In this document: one piece after another, positions 7,074 through 15,543 of the stretch
How positions within the stretch are numbered: position 1 is the first letter of the stretch
Layout: each line of letters begins with the position of its first letter
Assembly: GCA_905221035.1 (NCBI GenBank)
Contig: CAJNBP010000009.1
Span: 1 to 64,000 of the forward strand
Direction: 5' to 3'
From: a bacterium
GTDB lineage: Bacteria > Bacillota > Bacilli > Lactobacillales > Streptococcaceae
Length of the DNA: 64,000 nt
Notes under the pieces: generated by a model
What the model was told of the DNA's origin: nothing
Seen by the model: the letters and a program-made list of their open reading frames with translations, nothing else
The model's database searches: none
Program-made: the position numbers and the translations under genes

Positions 7074-7856
7074 TTATTCTTTTTTAGATGGGCGTTTTCC
7101 TGCAGCAATTGCATCTGCCTCTGTCATCTCGACAACGTTGGCTTTATTAGTTTTTGAAGGCATTCTATCCTTACTATACCAATAAACTTTTGATTTTCCA
7201 TGGTTTGCAACATAGACAATTCTATCTTGCTGTTGGGCTTTAGTCTCAGCTTCATGAGCAATTCTTTTCTCTTCTTCTTTTTGAGAAATTAATGACTCAA
7301 CTGCACCTATCCTATCGAGCAATTCTGCCTTTTTATCGTTATTTTCAATTTGATTAACTGTTTCTTTGGCAGACTGCACTTGACTCGCATCTTGACTTTC
7401 TTCCAATTGTTTGACTAAGTTTTCACCTTTTTCTTGCAACTCATTTGCAGCTTTTTCTTTGGCAATTCTCTCTTCTTCTGCTTTTTCTTTAGCTTTTTTC
7501 TCGTCTTCGATTCGTTTCGCCTCCTCTATGCTAGATGAAGTATCCGTCGTTGAAGATGTCGAAGCAGTAGATGTCACAGTCTGCTTAGTTTCTGACTGAG
7601 AAGATGAAGTTTTTTTTGTAACAGTTGGGGTTTGGAGAGCAACTGCAACAAAACTAACAATGAAAAGCCCTATCATTAAATTTCTTTTTCGAATATCTGG
7701 TGCTTTCTTTACAAAATACCAAATACCGACTCCACTCAAAACAAGATAGAGAGTAGGTAGAGCAATCAATAAAATGATTCCCAACAAAACTAGACCAATT
7801 TTGATAAAATGCATTCTTTTGGGATCTTGCTCTAGCCATTCTTTGATTCTATTCAT
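7074..7856 (-). CDS. Membrane protein with coiled coil and C-terminal 'sunset'-like domain
   Basis: A 260-residue protein of unknown function. Two hydrophobic helices (about residues 18-48 and 60-78) are followed by a Ser/Thr-rich linker (about 80-110) and a strongly charged coiled coil (about 112-215). A compact C-terminal domain starts VYVANHGKSKVYWYSKDRMP and ends TEADAIAAGKRPSKKE. That last part resembles the small domain found at the end of some Gram-positive nuclease and competence-type proteins (VYVT..GKKYH..CRYL..A...G..PC), but here the cysteines are replaced. The tail is likely extracellular; this is inference. Confidence 0.7.
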   Translation of the reverse strand: MNRIKEWLEQDPKRMHFIKIGLVLLGIILLIALPTLYLVLSGVGIWYFVKKAPDIRKRNLMIGLFIVSFVAVALQTPTVTKKTSSSQSETKQTVTSTASTSSTTDTSSSIEEAKRIEDEKKAKEKAEEERIAKEKAANELQEKGENLVKQLEESQDASQVQSAKETVNQIENNDKKAELLDRIGAVESLISQKEEEKRIAHEAETKAQQQDRIVYVANHGKSKVYWYSKDRMPSKTNKANVVEMTEADAIAAGKRPSKKE

Positions 7857-7884
7857 ATTATTCTCCTAAAACTCTGTCCAATCT

Positions 7885-9681
7885 TTACTCTCCCAACTGG
7901 GCACTGTAGGCGATAATCTGGTCAACTGTGTCTGACAAGAATTGGATGGTATCACGAAGTGGTTTATCTGTTGAGATATCCGCTCCGATAATCATGGCTG
8001 ACTCAAGCGGTGTTTTGCTACCACCTGATTTGAGGAGATTGAGCCAATCTTCAGCTCCAGTTTCTGAATGTTTCAGATGAAGGTAACCCGCAGTCGAGAT
8101 GACTAGTCCTGCTGAGTAAGTGTAACTATACAATCCCATGTAGTAGTGAGCTTGGCGCATCCAAGTCAAGGCAACATCGTCATCAATCTCAATGGCATCA
8201 CCCCAGAAATCTGTCAAAACTTCCTTCATAATGCTGTTGAGCTTGCTTGCTCCAAAGGTCTCCCCTTCTTCAATCAATGTATAAACCTTACGCTGGAAGG
8301 CTGCTTCCAAGAGGTGGGTAATGAAATTATGGAAGTAGGTATCTGTCAAGCGGTGAGCAAGGGCAAAACGTTTTTGACGTGGGTCATCAGACTGGTGTTC
8401 CAAGTAGTCACTGAGAAGCAATTCATTGAAGGTTGACGGCGCTTCGACATAGTAAGTAGACATGTGGGCGTTAAAGTAACTTTGGTGATTATCTGAGAAG
8501 ATGAATTGGCCAGAATGCCCGATTTCATGAATCAAGGTATAGACATCGCTCAAACGGCCTGTCCAGCTCATGAGGACATAAGGGTGCACGCGATATGGAT
8601 CTGCAGCATAACCACCAGAATCCTTACCACTATTGGCAGCGAAGTCCACCCAGCGCTCTTCTTGATAGCGAGCAACTTCCTGACAATATTCTTGCCCCAA
8701 AGGTTCTACCGACTTCATGACCAAATCATAGGCGTCGTCAATGGTCACTTCAGGATTGAGGGCACTGTCCAAGTCCAATTTCCAGTCTGCAAAGGTCATC
8801 TTTTCAAGACCATTGACCTTGGCAACATGCTTGAGGTATCTCTGAGCGACTGGCGCAAAATCCTTCATGATGAGGTCAATCTGACGGTCAAACATAGCAC
8901 GATCCACTTCTTGCTCAGCCAGAAGATAATCAAAGACAGAATCGTAACCCTTCATATCTGCCAAGAGTTTTTCAGACTTAACTTGGGCTAAATAGGCTGC
9001 TGCAGCCGTATTTTGGTGCTTACGAAGTCCTTCTGAGAAGGAACGGAAAGATTTCTCACGAACCTCAGCATCCTCGTGATTTTGGTAGAAGTTTTCATAG
9101 GTAACAAAGCTGTTTTTGTAGGTTTTGCCATTGACTTCAAAGTCAGCCATTTCAAAATCTCCAGCTCGCATCTTAGTGTAAATGTCCTGCGGACTATAGA
9201 AAACTTCACCAAGATTAGTCAAGGCTTTTTCCACATCAGCCCCAAGATAGTGGGCTTTTTTGATTTTTGCCTGACGAATGGCCGCCGTCAAATGTGGCAA
9301 CTCACCCAATCGGTCCAAAACTTCCTCGTCTGCAGCCACCAAGGCGTCGTCAAAGAAGGTCAAGGCTACGCTGGCGTCTGTTTCAAATTCCATGCCAGCT
9401 TGGGCAATATTGGCAAATTCTTCATTGCTATAGTCTGTCGTCTGAGGCATAAAACCATAGTTGCCAATATGGCTCATCTGAATGTAGATTTGTTCCAATT
9501 CTGCAAAGGCCTTTTCAAAATCCTCAAAAGTATGAAGATTGCCCTTGTAGTCACGGCTAAATTGGTTGATGTCTTCGCGAGCTTTCTCGATTGCACGCAA
9601 GAAATCCTCACGATCTTGGTATAGGGCTGTTAAATCCCAAAGTTCCTTTTCTGGAAATTCTGAACGGTGTTTTTGTTCCAT
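7885..9681 (-). CDS. pepF: Oligoendopeptidase F (M3B zinc metallopeptidase)
   Basis: A 598-residue cytosolic peptidase cutting short oligopeptides. The M3 zinc signature is YTLIHEIGHSGQFIF at about residues 384-398 (HEXXH), with the downstream glutamate in the EAPSTFNELLLSDYL segment. N-terminal helices form the substrate channel typical of the M3B oligoendopeptidase F group, and the length of about 600 is normal. It lies 10 bases downstream of rsmE on the same strand, so it probably belongs to the prmA-rsmE-pepF transcript. Confidence 0.93.
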   Translation of the reverse strand: MEQKHRSEFPEKELWDLTALYQDREDFLRAIEKAREDINQFSRDYKGNLHTFEDFEKAFAELEQIYIQMSHIGNYGFMPQTTDYSNEEFANIAQAGMEFETDASVALTFFDDALVAADEEVLDRLGELPHLTAAIRQAKIKKAHYLGADVEKALTNLGEVFYSPQDIYTKMRAGDFEMADFEVNGKTYKNSFVTYENFYQNHEDAEVREKSFRSFSEGLRKHQNTAAAAYLAQVKSEKLLADMKGYDSVFDYLLAEQEVDRAMFDRQIDLIMKDFAPVAQRYLKHVAKVNGLEKMTFADWKLDLDSALNPEVTIDDAYDLVMKSVEPLGQEYCQEVARYQEERWVDFAANSGKDSGGYAADPYRVHPYVLMSWTGRLSDVYTLIHEIGHSGQFIFSDNHQSYFNAHMSTYYVEAPSTFNELLLSDYLEHQSDDPRQKRFALAHRLTDTYFHNFITHLLEAAFQRKVYTLIEEGETFGASKLNSIMKEVLTDFWGDAIEIDDDVALTWMRQAHYYMGLYSYTYSAGLVISTAGYLHLKHSETGAEDWLNLLKSGGSKTPLESAMIIGADISTDKPLRDTIQFLSDTVDQIIAYSAQLGE

Positions 9682-9691
9682 TTTCTTCCTC

Positions 9692-10435
9692 TTATTTCTC
9701 TAATTCTAATAAAACACTAAGGGCTGATAAGGCGTAAAGCGGCGCTGTTTCTGCTCGTAAAATACGAGGGCCAAATCCTGCCAAGACAGCTCCTTTAGCT
9801 TCAAAGCTCTCGATTTCTGCAGGTGAGAGACCACCTTCTGGTCCAAAGATAAAGAGCAATTTGGCTCCTTTTGCAAGACCAGTGACTGCTTGTAAGAGCG
9901 CAGCGGCTTCACCTTCTTTTGCTGATTCTTCATAAGCCACCACAATTGAGTCAAACTGATCCAGCTGAGATAGAAAATCTGCTTTTTTCTCGAAAAGCTG
10001 GATACTTGGAACGATATTACGCTTGCTTTGCTCTGCTGCTCCAAGGGCGATTTTTTCTAGTTTTTCAACCTTTTTGCCTAGTTTCTTGCCGTCCCATTTG
10101 GCAACTGACCAGTCGGCAGGGAAGGCCCAGATTTGGCTGGCACCCAGTTCGGTTACTTTCTGAGTAATGAACTCCAACTTATCTCCCTTAGGAAAGCCGG
10201 ATGCGATGGTCACTTGAACTGGCAGTTCCACATTGTCATCTAGTTCTTCTACCAATTCAAACTGACGATTTTTCACATCCAGCACGCGCGCCAAGCGCTT
10301 AATGCCATCATCAAAGACCAAAGTAACCTCATCATCTTCTTTCAAGCGCATAACCTGAAACATGTGCTTGCTGGTTTCCTTGTCCTCAATGGTGACAGGA
10401 GAGATAGCACTGCCTTTTACAAAATACTGCTGCAT
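9692..10435 (-). CDS. rsmE: 16S rRNA m3U1498 methyltransferase RsmE
   Basis: A 247-residue SPOUT-class methyltransferase that methylates U1498 of 16S rRNA in assembled 30S subunits. An N-terminal PUA-like domain (MQQYFVKGSAIS...) is followed by the trefoil-knot SAM site with FIFGPEGGLSPAEIE and the C-terminal LGPRILRAETA-like segment (GFGPRILRAETAPLYALS). I start it at the ATG at 10433-10435, one base after the prmA stop; a TTG four codons earlier is the alternative. It is coupled to prmA. Confidence 0.92.
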   Translation of the reverse strand: MQQYFVKGSAISPVTIEDKETSKHMFQVMRLKEDDEVTLVFDDGIKRLARVLDVKNRQFELVEELDDNVELPVQVTIASGFPKGDKLEFITQKVTELGASQIWAFPADWSVAKWDGKKLGKKVEKLEKIALGAAEQSKRNIVPSIQLFEKKADFLSQLDQFDSIVVAYEESAKEGEAAALLQAVTGLAKGAKLLFIFGPEGGLSPAEIESFEAKGAVLAGFGPRILRAETAPLYALSALSVLLELEK

Positions 10436-10436
10436 G

Positions 10437-11387
10437 CTAGCCCCCAATCACACCTGAAATATCTTTGGTCTTCTTAAAGACACAGGCATTCCATTCCCCT
10501 TGAATCATGTGGGTTTCAAGGAAAAATCCTGCTGACTCAGCCGACTCGCGCACCATGTCCCACTTGTCCTTGATAATGCCACTCATGATGAGGTAGCCTT
10601 CATCCTTGACCAAGCGATAGGCATCCTCTGTTAGATGAATGAGGATATCCGCCAAGATATTGGCCACGATGACATCTGCCTCAATCTCAACACCCTTGAG
10701 CAAATCACCTGCTGCTACATGGATGTTTTCCATGCCAGGGTTGAGCTCAATATTTTCCTGAGCCACACGAACCGCTACATCATCCAGGTCGTAGGCGAAA
10801 ATTTCCTTGGCACCAAGAAGCGAGCTGGCGATAGAAAGGACACCTGAACCAGTCCCCACATCCAGCACCGTTTCGCCACCACGAAGGACCTGCTCCAAGG
10901 CAAAGAGGCTCATCTTAGTGGTTGGATGCGTTCCAGTCCCAAAAGCCATGCCAGGATCCAGCTTGATAATCTTTTCTCCAGCAGTCGCCTCATAGTCTGT
11001 CCACGACGGCACGATGGTCAAGTCATGAGTAATTCGAGCTGGCTCATAGTATTTCTTCCAGTTGTCTGCCCAATCTTCCTCAGCTAAGGCAGTCGTCCCC
11101 ATCTTGACCTCACCCAAATCCATAAAGTCTGTCAATTCTGCTAAGCGAGCCTGCAAGTCCGCCTCAACCACTGCCACAGCCACCGTGTCAGGGTAGTAGG
11201 CTGTCACAACGATTTCTTCTTGCTGCTCAACCTCTGGGAAAATCTCACCAAAACGATCCACATTTCCCACATAGTCCATGCTGTCTTCAATCGCAACACC
11301 TTGGGCACCTAGTTCAATCAAGAGATTGGAAACCAATTCCTCTCCCTCACGCTTAACCGTTACTTTTAACTCTTGCCATGTTTCCAT
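10437..11387 (-). CDS. prmA: Ribosomal protein L11 methyltransferase PrmA
   Basis: A 316-residue enzyme that trimethylates ribosomal protein L11. The N-terminal L11-binding domain covers about residues 1-90, and the SAM-dependent domain has [16 protein letters not shown] (about residues 175-190) and the family motif [10 protein letters not shown] start at METWQELK (11387) following family convention; an adjacent ATG at 11390 is equally possible, and neither has a strong ribosome site. It is the first gene of a leftward prmA-rsmE-pepF unit. Confidence 0.92.
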   Translation of the reverse strand: METWQELKVTVKREGEELVSNLLIELGAQGVAIEDSMDYVGNVDRFGEIFPEVEQQEEIVVTAYYPDTVAVAVVEADLQARLAELTDFMDLGEVKMGTTALAEEDWADNWKKYYEPARITHDLTIVPSWTDYEATAGEKIIKLDPGMAFGTGTHPTTKMSLFALEQVLRGGETVLDVGTGSGVLSIASSLLGAKEIFAYDLDDVAVRVAQENIELNPGMENIHVAAGDLLKGVEIEADVIVANILADILIHLTEDAYRLVKDEGYLIMSGIIKDKWDMVRESAESAGFFLETHMIQGEWNACVFKKTKDISGVIGG

Positions 11388-11489
11388 CATTAAGATACCA
11401 AGCCCGTAAAACACAAAGCCAAATAGGAAATTCTCTGAAGACGCTTGTGTCTAAGAGACGTTTATCTTTTTGGCACAGTGTTTAGGGCG

Positions 11490-11516
11490 GGTTCAGTTTA
11501 GAAATGTAACTGAACC
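11490..11516. repeat. Perfect inverted repeat downstream of the NUDIX gene
   Basis: GGTTCAGTT and AACTGAACC form a 9-bp perfect stem around a 9-base loop, 7 bases after the NUDIX stop codon. There is no T-run on either side, so it is a poor intrinsic terminator. It may be an mRNA 3'-end stabiliser or a degenerate terminator. Confidence 0.55.
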
Positions 11517-11523
11517 ATCCTTT

Positions 11524-11952
11524 CTAATCACTTACTTTTAAATAATCTTTTAATCTCTCTTGCAGTTGAGATACAACTTGACTGGAATTAAGAAATTCTT
11601 CAATATTCATCAACTGATAACCCTGTCCTTCATCACCAAAGGTGATATTGTCAAACTGCTCCTGTGTCAACTTGCCAACTAGAAAAACGGATTGCTTATC
11701 CTCAAAGAGCATACTTGGATACACCTTACTCCAAAGCAGACGATCCTCAGTCAAATGAATGCCTAGTTCTTCATAAACTTCACGCGCCGCGCACTCAAAA
11801 GGGGTTTCATTACCTTCGCGTCCACCACCGGGCAACTCCCACATATTGGGCCAGGGAATGCTTGCCTTATCATCGCGTAAGATAGTCAAGAGCCTATCCC
11901 CACAAAACAAAGCAATCTTGCAGCCTGTGAAATCAGAAATTTCTAGTTCCAT
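11524..11952 (-). CDS. NUDIX hydrolase
   Basis: A 142-residue NUDIX pyrophosphohydrolase. The NUDIX box (G-x5-E-x7-R-E-x2-E-E-x-G) is GGREGNETPFECAAREVYEELGI without gaps, at about residues 43-65. The preceding WELPGG is the usual lead-in. The substrate (damaged nucleotide, sugar nucleotide or other X-diphosphate) cannot be told from the sequence. The gene lies 9 bases after the DUF3013 gene on the same strand and is probably co-transcribed with it. Confidence 0.85.
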   Translation of the reverse strand: MELEISDFTGCKIALFCGDRLLTILRDDKASIPWPNMWELPGGGREGNETPFECAAREVYEELGIHLTEDRLLWSKVYPSMLFEDKQSVFLVGKLTQEQFDNITFGDEGQGYQLMNIEEFLNSSQVVSQLQERLKDYLKVSD

Positions 11953-11961
11953 GTCAAACTC

Positions 11962-12432
11962 CTAATATCTCGGATAAGGATAAAATTCTCCTTCTTCCAA
12001 GCCAACTTTTCCTTCTTCAAAGACTTCTTGGTTCCATTCCATGACGAATTCTTCTGCTTCTGGGTCTTCCAAAAAGTCCATGAGGGCATCTAGCCCGACC
12101 TCGGCAGTATCTTTGAGGAAAAGGGCAAAATAAGCTAAAAACTCACGAGAAAAACCTTTTTTAGGTAGATAAGGGATGACAGTCAGATAATCTTCTTCAT
12201 TGACGGTTGACTTGGCAGGATTGTAAAAAAGGACTGCTTCCTCAAAGAGGATATCATCTGACGAAACCTCTCCGTCCTCGTCCACCATCTCCACACCTGC
12301 AGCGTTTTGCGCCTCTAGTAGAAAACTCACTTCAACCGCGTGGTTGCGCTTGTCCCAACTAATCTCAAAGTCAAAGGGAAAATTCTTCTCCAACTCTTCC
12401 TCTAAAACATCTAAAAATCCATATGTTGCCAT
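11962..12432 (-). CDS. DUF3013 family protein
   Basis: A 156-residue, very acidic soluble protein of streptococcal family DUF3013 with no assigned function. It has no membrane segment or cysteine cluster. Acidic runs such as EDPEAEEF and FEEGKVGLEEGEF dominate the C-terminus. It is divergent from rarA, with about 115 bases between the two starts, and forms the head of a two-gene unit with the NUDIX hydrolase. Confidence 0.8.
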   Translation of the reverse strand: MATYGFLDVLEEELEKNFPFDFEISWDKRNHAVEVSFLLEAQNAAGVEMVDEDGEVSSDDILFEEAVLFYNPAKSTVNEEDYLTVIPYLPKKGFSREFLAYFALFLKDTAEVGLDALMDFLEDPEAEEFVMEWNQEVFEEGKVGLEEGEFYPYPRY

Positions 12433-12547
12433 TTTGTCCTCTTTCTATGCGACTCTTTAATCGCCCCGATTGCTCGGAAATATGCTAAAATAGATACTAC
12501 CATCTTACCACATATGTATCAGAAAATCCACGTTAGAAAGGACTGCT

Positions 12548-13819
12548 ATGCCAGACAATCTCGCGCTTCGCATGCGCCCTAAAACCATCGACCAGGTCAT
12601 CGGTCAGGAGCATCTGGTCGGACCTGGAAAAATCATCCGTCGCATGGTGGAAGCCAACCGTCTGTCCTCCATGATTCTCTACGGACCTCCGGGAATCGGC
12701 AAGACCAGTATTGCCTCTGCCATCGCAGGGACGACCAAGTATGCCTTTCGAACTTTCAATGCGACAGTTGATAGTAAAAAGCGACTGCAAGAAATTGCGG
12801 AAGAGGCTAAATTCTCTGGTGGTCTCGTCCTATTACTAGACGAAATCCATCGTCTTGACAAGACCAAGCAAGACTTTCTTCTGCCACTCTTGGAAAGTGG
12901 TCTGGTTATCATGATTGGAGCTACGACTGAAAATCCTTTCTTTTCTGTCACTCCAGCCATTCGCAGTCGTGTTCAGATTTTTGAGTTGGAACCTCTGTCT
13001 AACCAAGACGTCAAAGAGGCCCTTCAGATAGCTCTAAGTAATCCTGAGCGTGGTTTTGATTTCCCAGTGGAACTAGATGAGGAGGCACTGGATTTCATTG
13101 CCACCTCTACAAACGGAGACCTTCGTTCTGCCTTCAACTCACTGGACTTGGCTGTTCTTTCTACTCCTGAGAATGACAAAGGCATCCGTCATATCACGCT
13201 TGACATCATGGAAAATAGCCTGCAGCGAAGTTATATTACCATGGATAAGGATGGGGATGGTCACTACGATGTTCTCTCAGCCCTGCAAAAGTCCATCCGT
13301 GGTTCAGATGTGGATGCCAGCCTCCACTACGCAGCCCGCTTGATTGAGGCAGGTGATTTGCCTAGTCTCGCGCGTCGCTTGACCGTTATCGCCTATGAAG
13401 ATATCGGTTTGGCCAATCCTGAAGCCCAGATTCATACCGTGACTGCTCTGGATGCCGCCCAGAAGATTGGTTTTCCCGAAGCTCGCATTCTCATTGCCAA
13501 TGTCGTGATTGATTTGGCCCTTTCTCCAAAATCCAACTCAGCCTATGTAGCTATGGATAAGGCCCTCGCTGATCTCACAACATCAGGGCACTTGCCTATT
13601 CCGCGACACCTGCGTGATGGCCACTACAGCGGAAGTAAGGAACTGGGAAATGCCCAAGACTATCTCTATCCACACAACTATCCAGGAAATTGGGTTAAGC
13701 AAGACTATCTGCCAGAAAAAATTCGCAATCATCACTATTTCCAAGCAGAAGATACTGGTAAATATGAACGGGCTTTGGCTCAAAGAAAGGAATCTATCGA
13801 CCGTTTGCGAAAAATCTGA
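12548..13819 (+). CDS. rarA: Replication-associated recombination protein A (RarA/MgsA)
   Basis: A 423-residue clamp-loader-like AAA+ ATPase that acts at stalled replication forks. Walker A is LYGPPGIGKTS (about residues 43-53), Walker B is VLLLDEIHR (about 97-105), sensor 1 is IGATTENPFF and the arginine finger is in AIRSRVQIFEL. The C-terminal tetramerisation domain carries the YPHNYPGNWVKQ-type ending typical of RarA. AGAAAGGA precedes the ATG. It is followed by the 6S RNA gene, a common neighbour in Firmicutes. Confidence 0.95.
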   Translation: MPDNLALRMRPKTIDQVIGQEHLVGPGKIIRRMVEANRLSSMILYGPPGIGKTSIASAIAGTTKYAFRTFNATVDSKKRLQEIAEEAKFSGGLVLLLDEIHRLDKTKQDFLLPLLESGLVIMIGATTENPFFSVTPAIRSRVQIFELEPLSNQDVKEALQIALSNPERGFDFPVELDEEALDFIATSTNGDLRSAFNSLDLAVLSTPENDKGIRHITLDIMENSLQRSYITMDKDGDGHYDVLSALQKSIRGSDVDASLHYAARLIEAGDLPSLARRLTVIAYEDIGLANPEAQIHTVTALDAAQKIGFPEARILIANVVIDLALSPKSNSAYVAMDKALADLTTSGHLPIPRHLRDGHYSGSKELGNAQDYLYPHNYPGNWVKQDYLPEKIRNHHYFQAEDTGKYERALAQRKESIDRLRKI

Positions 13820-13848
13820 AATCCTTTTCAAAAAATTGCACTTTCCTC

Positions 13849-13876
13849 TTGATTTTTTTTGAAAAAGTGGTATCAT
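13849..13876 (+). promoter_or_regulatory. Promoter of 6S RNA
   Basis: TTGATT (13849-13854), 16-base spacer, TATCAT (13871-13876), placing the start near 13884. Confidence 0.65.
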
Positions 13877-13884
13877 ATAAACAT

Positions 13885-14079
13885 AGAAACGCTGTGGTGT
13901 ACGACTTCACACTTAAGTGTTGACCGACTATTTTTTGTATTATTAGGGAAACAAAAGTCTTCTAACAGCATGTAGGCCGTCTCACACGGAAACAGCTTCA
14001 GTTAGAGCGAGTTGCCCACCTGCTTAATTGCGCGGGTTCAATACAAACCGTGAAGTTTCGGCACCAATACAGCTTTTTT
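13885..14079 (+). ncRNA. ssrS: 6S RNA
   Basis: A roughly 195-base transcribed-looking region without an open frame, between rarA and tRNA-Lys. The ends pair with each other: GCTGT and GGTG near 13891-13899 match CACC and ACAGC at 14063-14073, followed immediately by a T-run. The 6S closing stem therefore also serves as terminator. The long rod-like fold with a central open region and the position behind rarA match Firmicute 6S RNA, which binds housekeeping RNA polymerase. Exact ends are inferred. Confidence 0.8.
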
Positions 14080-14083
14080 ATTT

Positions 14084-14156
14084 GCCTCCTTAGCTCAGCT
14101 GGCAGAGCAGCGGACTCTTAATCCGTGGGTCACAGGTTCGATCCCTGTAGGGGGCA
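14084..14156 (+). tRNA. tRNA-Lys (anticodon CTT)
   Basis: A 7-bp acceptor stem (GCCTCCT / AGGGGGC), D arm GCTCAGCTGGCAGAGC, anticodon arm GCGGA-CTCTTAA-TCCGT with anticodon CTT, T arm ACAGG-TTCGATC-CCTGT, and discriminator A. The 3' CCA is not encoded. It lies 4 bases after the 6S T-run. The 3' end is a plausible integrase attachment site, since an integrase remnant follows. Confidence 0.96.
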
Positions 14157-14171
14157 TCTACATACAACAGG

Positions 14172-14197
14172 AAAAGCCTTGGTTTCAAGGCTTTTTT
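14172..14197 (+). terminator. Terminator after tRNA-Lys
   Basis: AAAAGCCTTG / CAAGGCTTTT perfect stem, 4-base loop, T-run. Confidence 0.9.
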
Positions 14198-14208
14198 GTT
14201 TTTCTGTT

Positions 14209-14364
14209 CTACTTTTGTTCTACCAACGGATACTCACTTAAAAGGTTTCGAATAATCTGATGTTCTTCTTTCTTCTCTTTCAAAAGATGACCATATGTTT
14301 CTGTTACCTGTTTTATATTTTTGTGGCCCATTACATGAGCAAGCAACCTACAGAGCAAGTTGGT
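14209..14364 (-). pseudogene. C-terminal remnant of a tyrosine recombinase (integrase)
   Basis: Read on the minus strand, the last 45 codons before the stop at 14209-14211 encode AHVMGHKNIKQVTETYGHLL followed by a charged tail. This is the end of a phage/ICE-type tyrosine recombinase: the GH box histidine and the catalytic tyrosine in TYGHL are both present. Just upstream the frame is closed by a stop (TAG, near 14368) and the rest of the gene is absent. The position, about 50 bases behind tRNA-Lys, is where an integrase would lie after site-specific insertion into the tRNA 3' end. Confidence 0.75.
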
Positions 14365-14404
14365 CATCTAGGATTTATTTTCTCAAAAAACTTTGAAATT
14401 AAGC

Positions 14405-14435
14405 TTGACATGGAACGCGTTCCATGGTTTATACT
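14405..14435 (+). promoter_or_regulatory. Promoter with 16-bp palindromic LacI-type operator
   Basis: Consensus TTGACA (14405-14410) is followed by TTTATA or TATACT (14428-14435). The spacer is filled by the perfect palindrome ATGGAACGCGTTCCAT (14410-14425). A CG-centred palindrome in the promoter spacer is the classic arrangement for a LacI-family repressor. The LacI-family gene two genes downstream (15284) is the obvious candidate. Confidence 0.8.
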
Positions 14436-14463
14436 GTTTTCAAAAGAAAGAGAGATAAATATT

Positions 14464-15273
14464 ATGAACATCAAACGTATTTTTTGTGACATGGATGGTA
14501 CATTATTAAATAGTAAAGGACAGGTCAGTGATAGTAACGCAGCCTTAATCCGTGAAGCAGGAATTCCTATAACTTTGGTATCTGCCAGAGCACCAATGGA
14601 AATGAAGGATGCCATCAATGCTCTTCAACTGAAAGGAGTTCAAGTAGCTTTTAACGGAGGATTAATTTATACAATAGGAAATCATCATCAAGTTCAACCT
14701 ATTCATGTACAAACTATTAAAAATAAAACAGTAAAACAGTTGTTAAGAGGAATACGTCAGCATTTTCCAAAAGTTAGTTTATCTTATTACGATATGAATA
14801 ACTGGTATTGTGATAAAATAGATGTAGGAATCCTATACGAACAGAGTTTAACTCGTCAAGATCCAACACTTATTGAGACTGAAGAACAGTTTTTAGAAGG
14901 CCGGGCAAATATTTTTAAAATTATGATGATTTCTTTTGATGAGGAAATGATCCGAGAATTAGAGAAGTATCTTCAAAGTTTATACTTACCCCAAATTACG
15001 ATTCAACGTTCAGGTAAAGCCTATCTTGAAATTACACATCTCTTAGCCAAAAAATCTAAGGGAATTGCTCATGTCCTTCGAAAAGAGCAGTTAGCTAAAG
15101 AAGAAACGGCTGCATTTGGTGACGGACATAATGATTTGCCTATGCTTGAAATGGTTGGTTACCCTATTGTGATGGATAATGCCTTTGATGACATCAAAGA
15201 GATAGCTTATAAAATAACGAAATCTAATGATGAAGATGTGGTAGGATATGGGATTCATGAATTTTTAAAGTAG
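14464..15273 (+). CDS. Cof-type HAD-superfamily phosphatase
   Basis: A 269-residue cytosolic HAD phosphatase of the Cof/type IIB group. Motif I is FCDMDGTLLNS (residues 6-16), motif II is TLVSAR, the lysine of motif III lies in AKKSKG, and motif IV is GDGHNDLPML (about residues 219-228). The substrate is probably a sugar phosphate or phosphorylated cofactor; this is inference. I start at the ATG at 14464, after GAGAGATAAATATT. The frame is open upstream but passes through the promoter. It is followed 10 bases later by a disrupted LacI-family regulator gene. The patch is AT-rich compared with rarA. Confidence 0.85.
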   Translation: MNIKRIFCDMDGTLLNSKGQVSDSNAALIREAGIPITLVSARAPMEMKDAINALQLKGVQVAFNGGLIYTIGNHHQVQPIHVQTIKNKTVKQLLRGIRQHFPKVSLSYYDMNNWYCDKIDVGILYEQSLTRQDPTLIETEEQFLEGRANIFKIMMISFDEEMIRELEKYLQSLYLPQITIQRSGKAYLEITHLLAKKSKGIAHVLRKEQLAKEETAAFGDGHNDLPMLEMVGYPIVMDNAFDDIKEIAYKITKSNDEDVVGYGIHEFLK

Positions 15274-15543
15274 GAGCCCAATAATGACAAGTATTAGTGA
15301 TATAGCTAAAAAAGCAGGTGTGGCTAAATCAACAGTTTCTCGTGTTATCAATCACCATCCTTATGTTTCTGATGAAACACGACAAAAAGTTATGGATCTT
15401 ATCGCTGAATTGGATTATATGCCTAATCAGCTGGCTCGGGATTTAAGTCGAGGAAAAACACAAAAAATAGGTGTCGTCATCCCACATACACGCCACCCTT
15501 ATTTTACACAATTAATAAATGGTCTCCTAGATGCTGCTAAAGC

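Noticed and set aside
8506..8991. 161-codon plus-strand frame opposite pepF
   Set aside because: Complement of a strongly coding gene. Composition follows the antisense of pepF, and there is no start signal.
9076..9624. 182-codon plus-strand frame opposite pepF
   Set aside because: Antisense shadow of pepF; no promoter or ribosome site.
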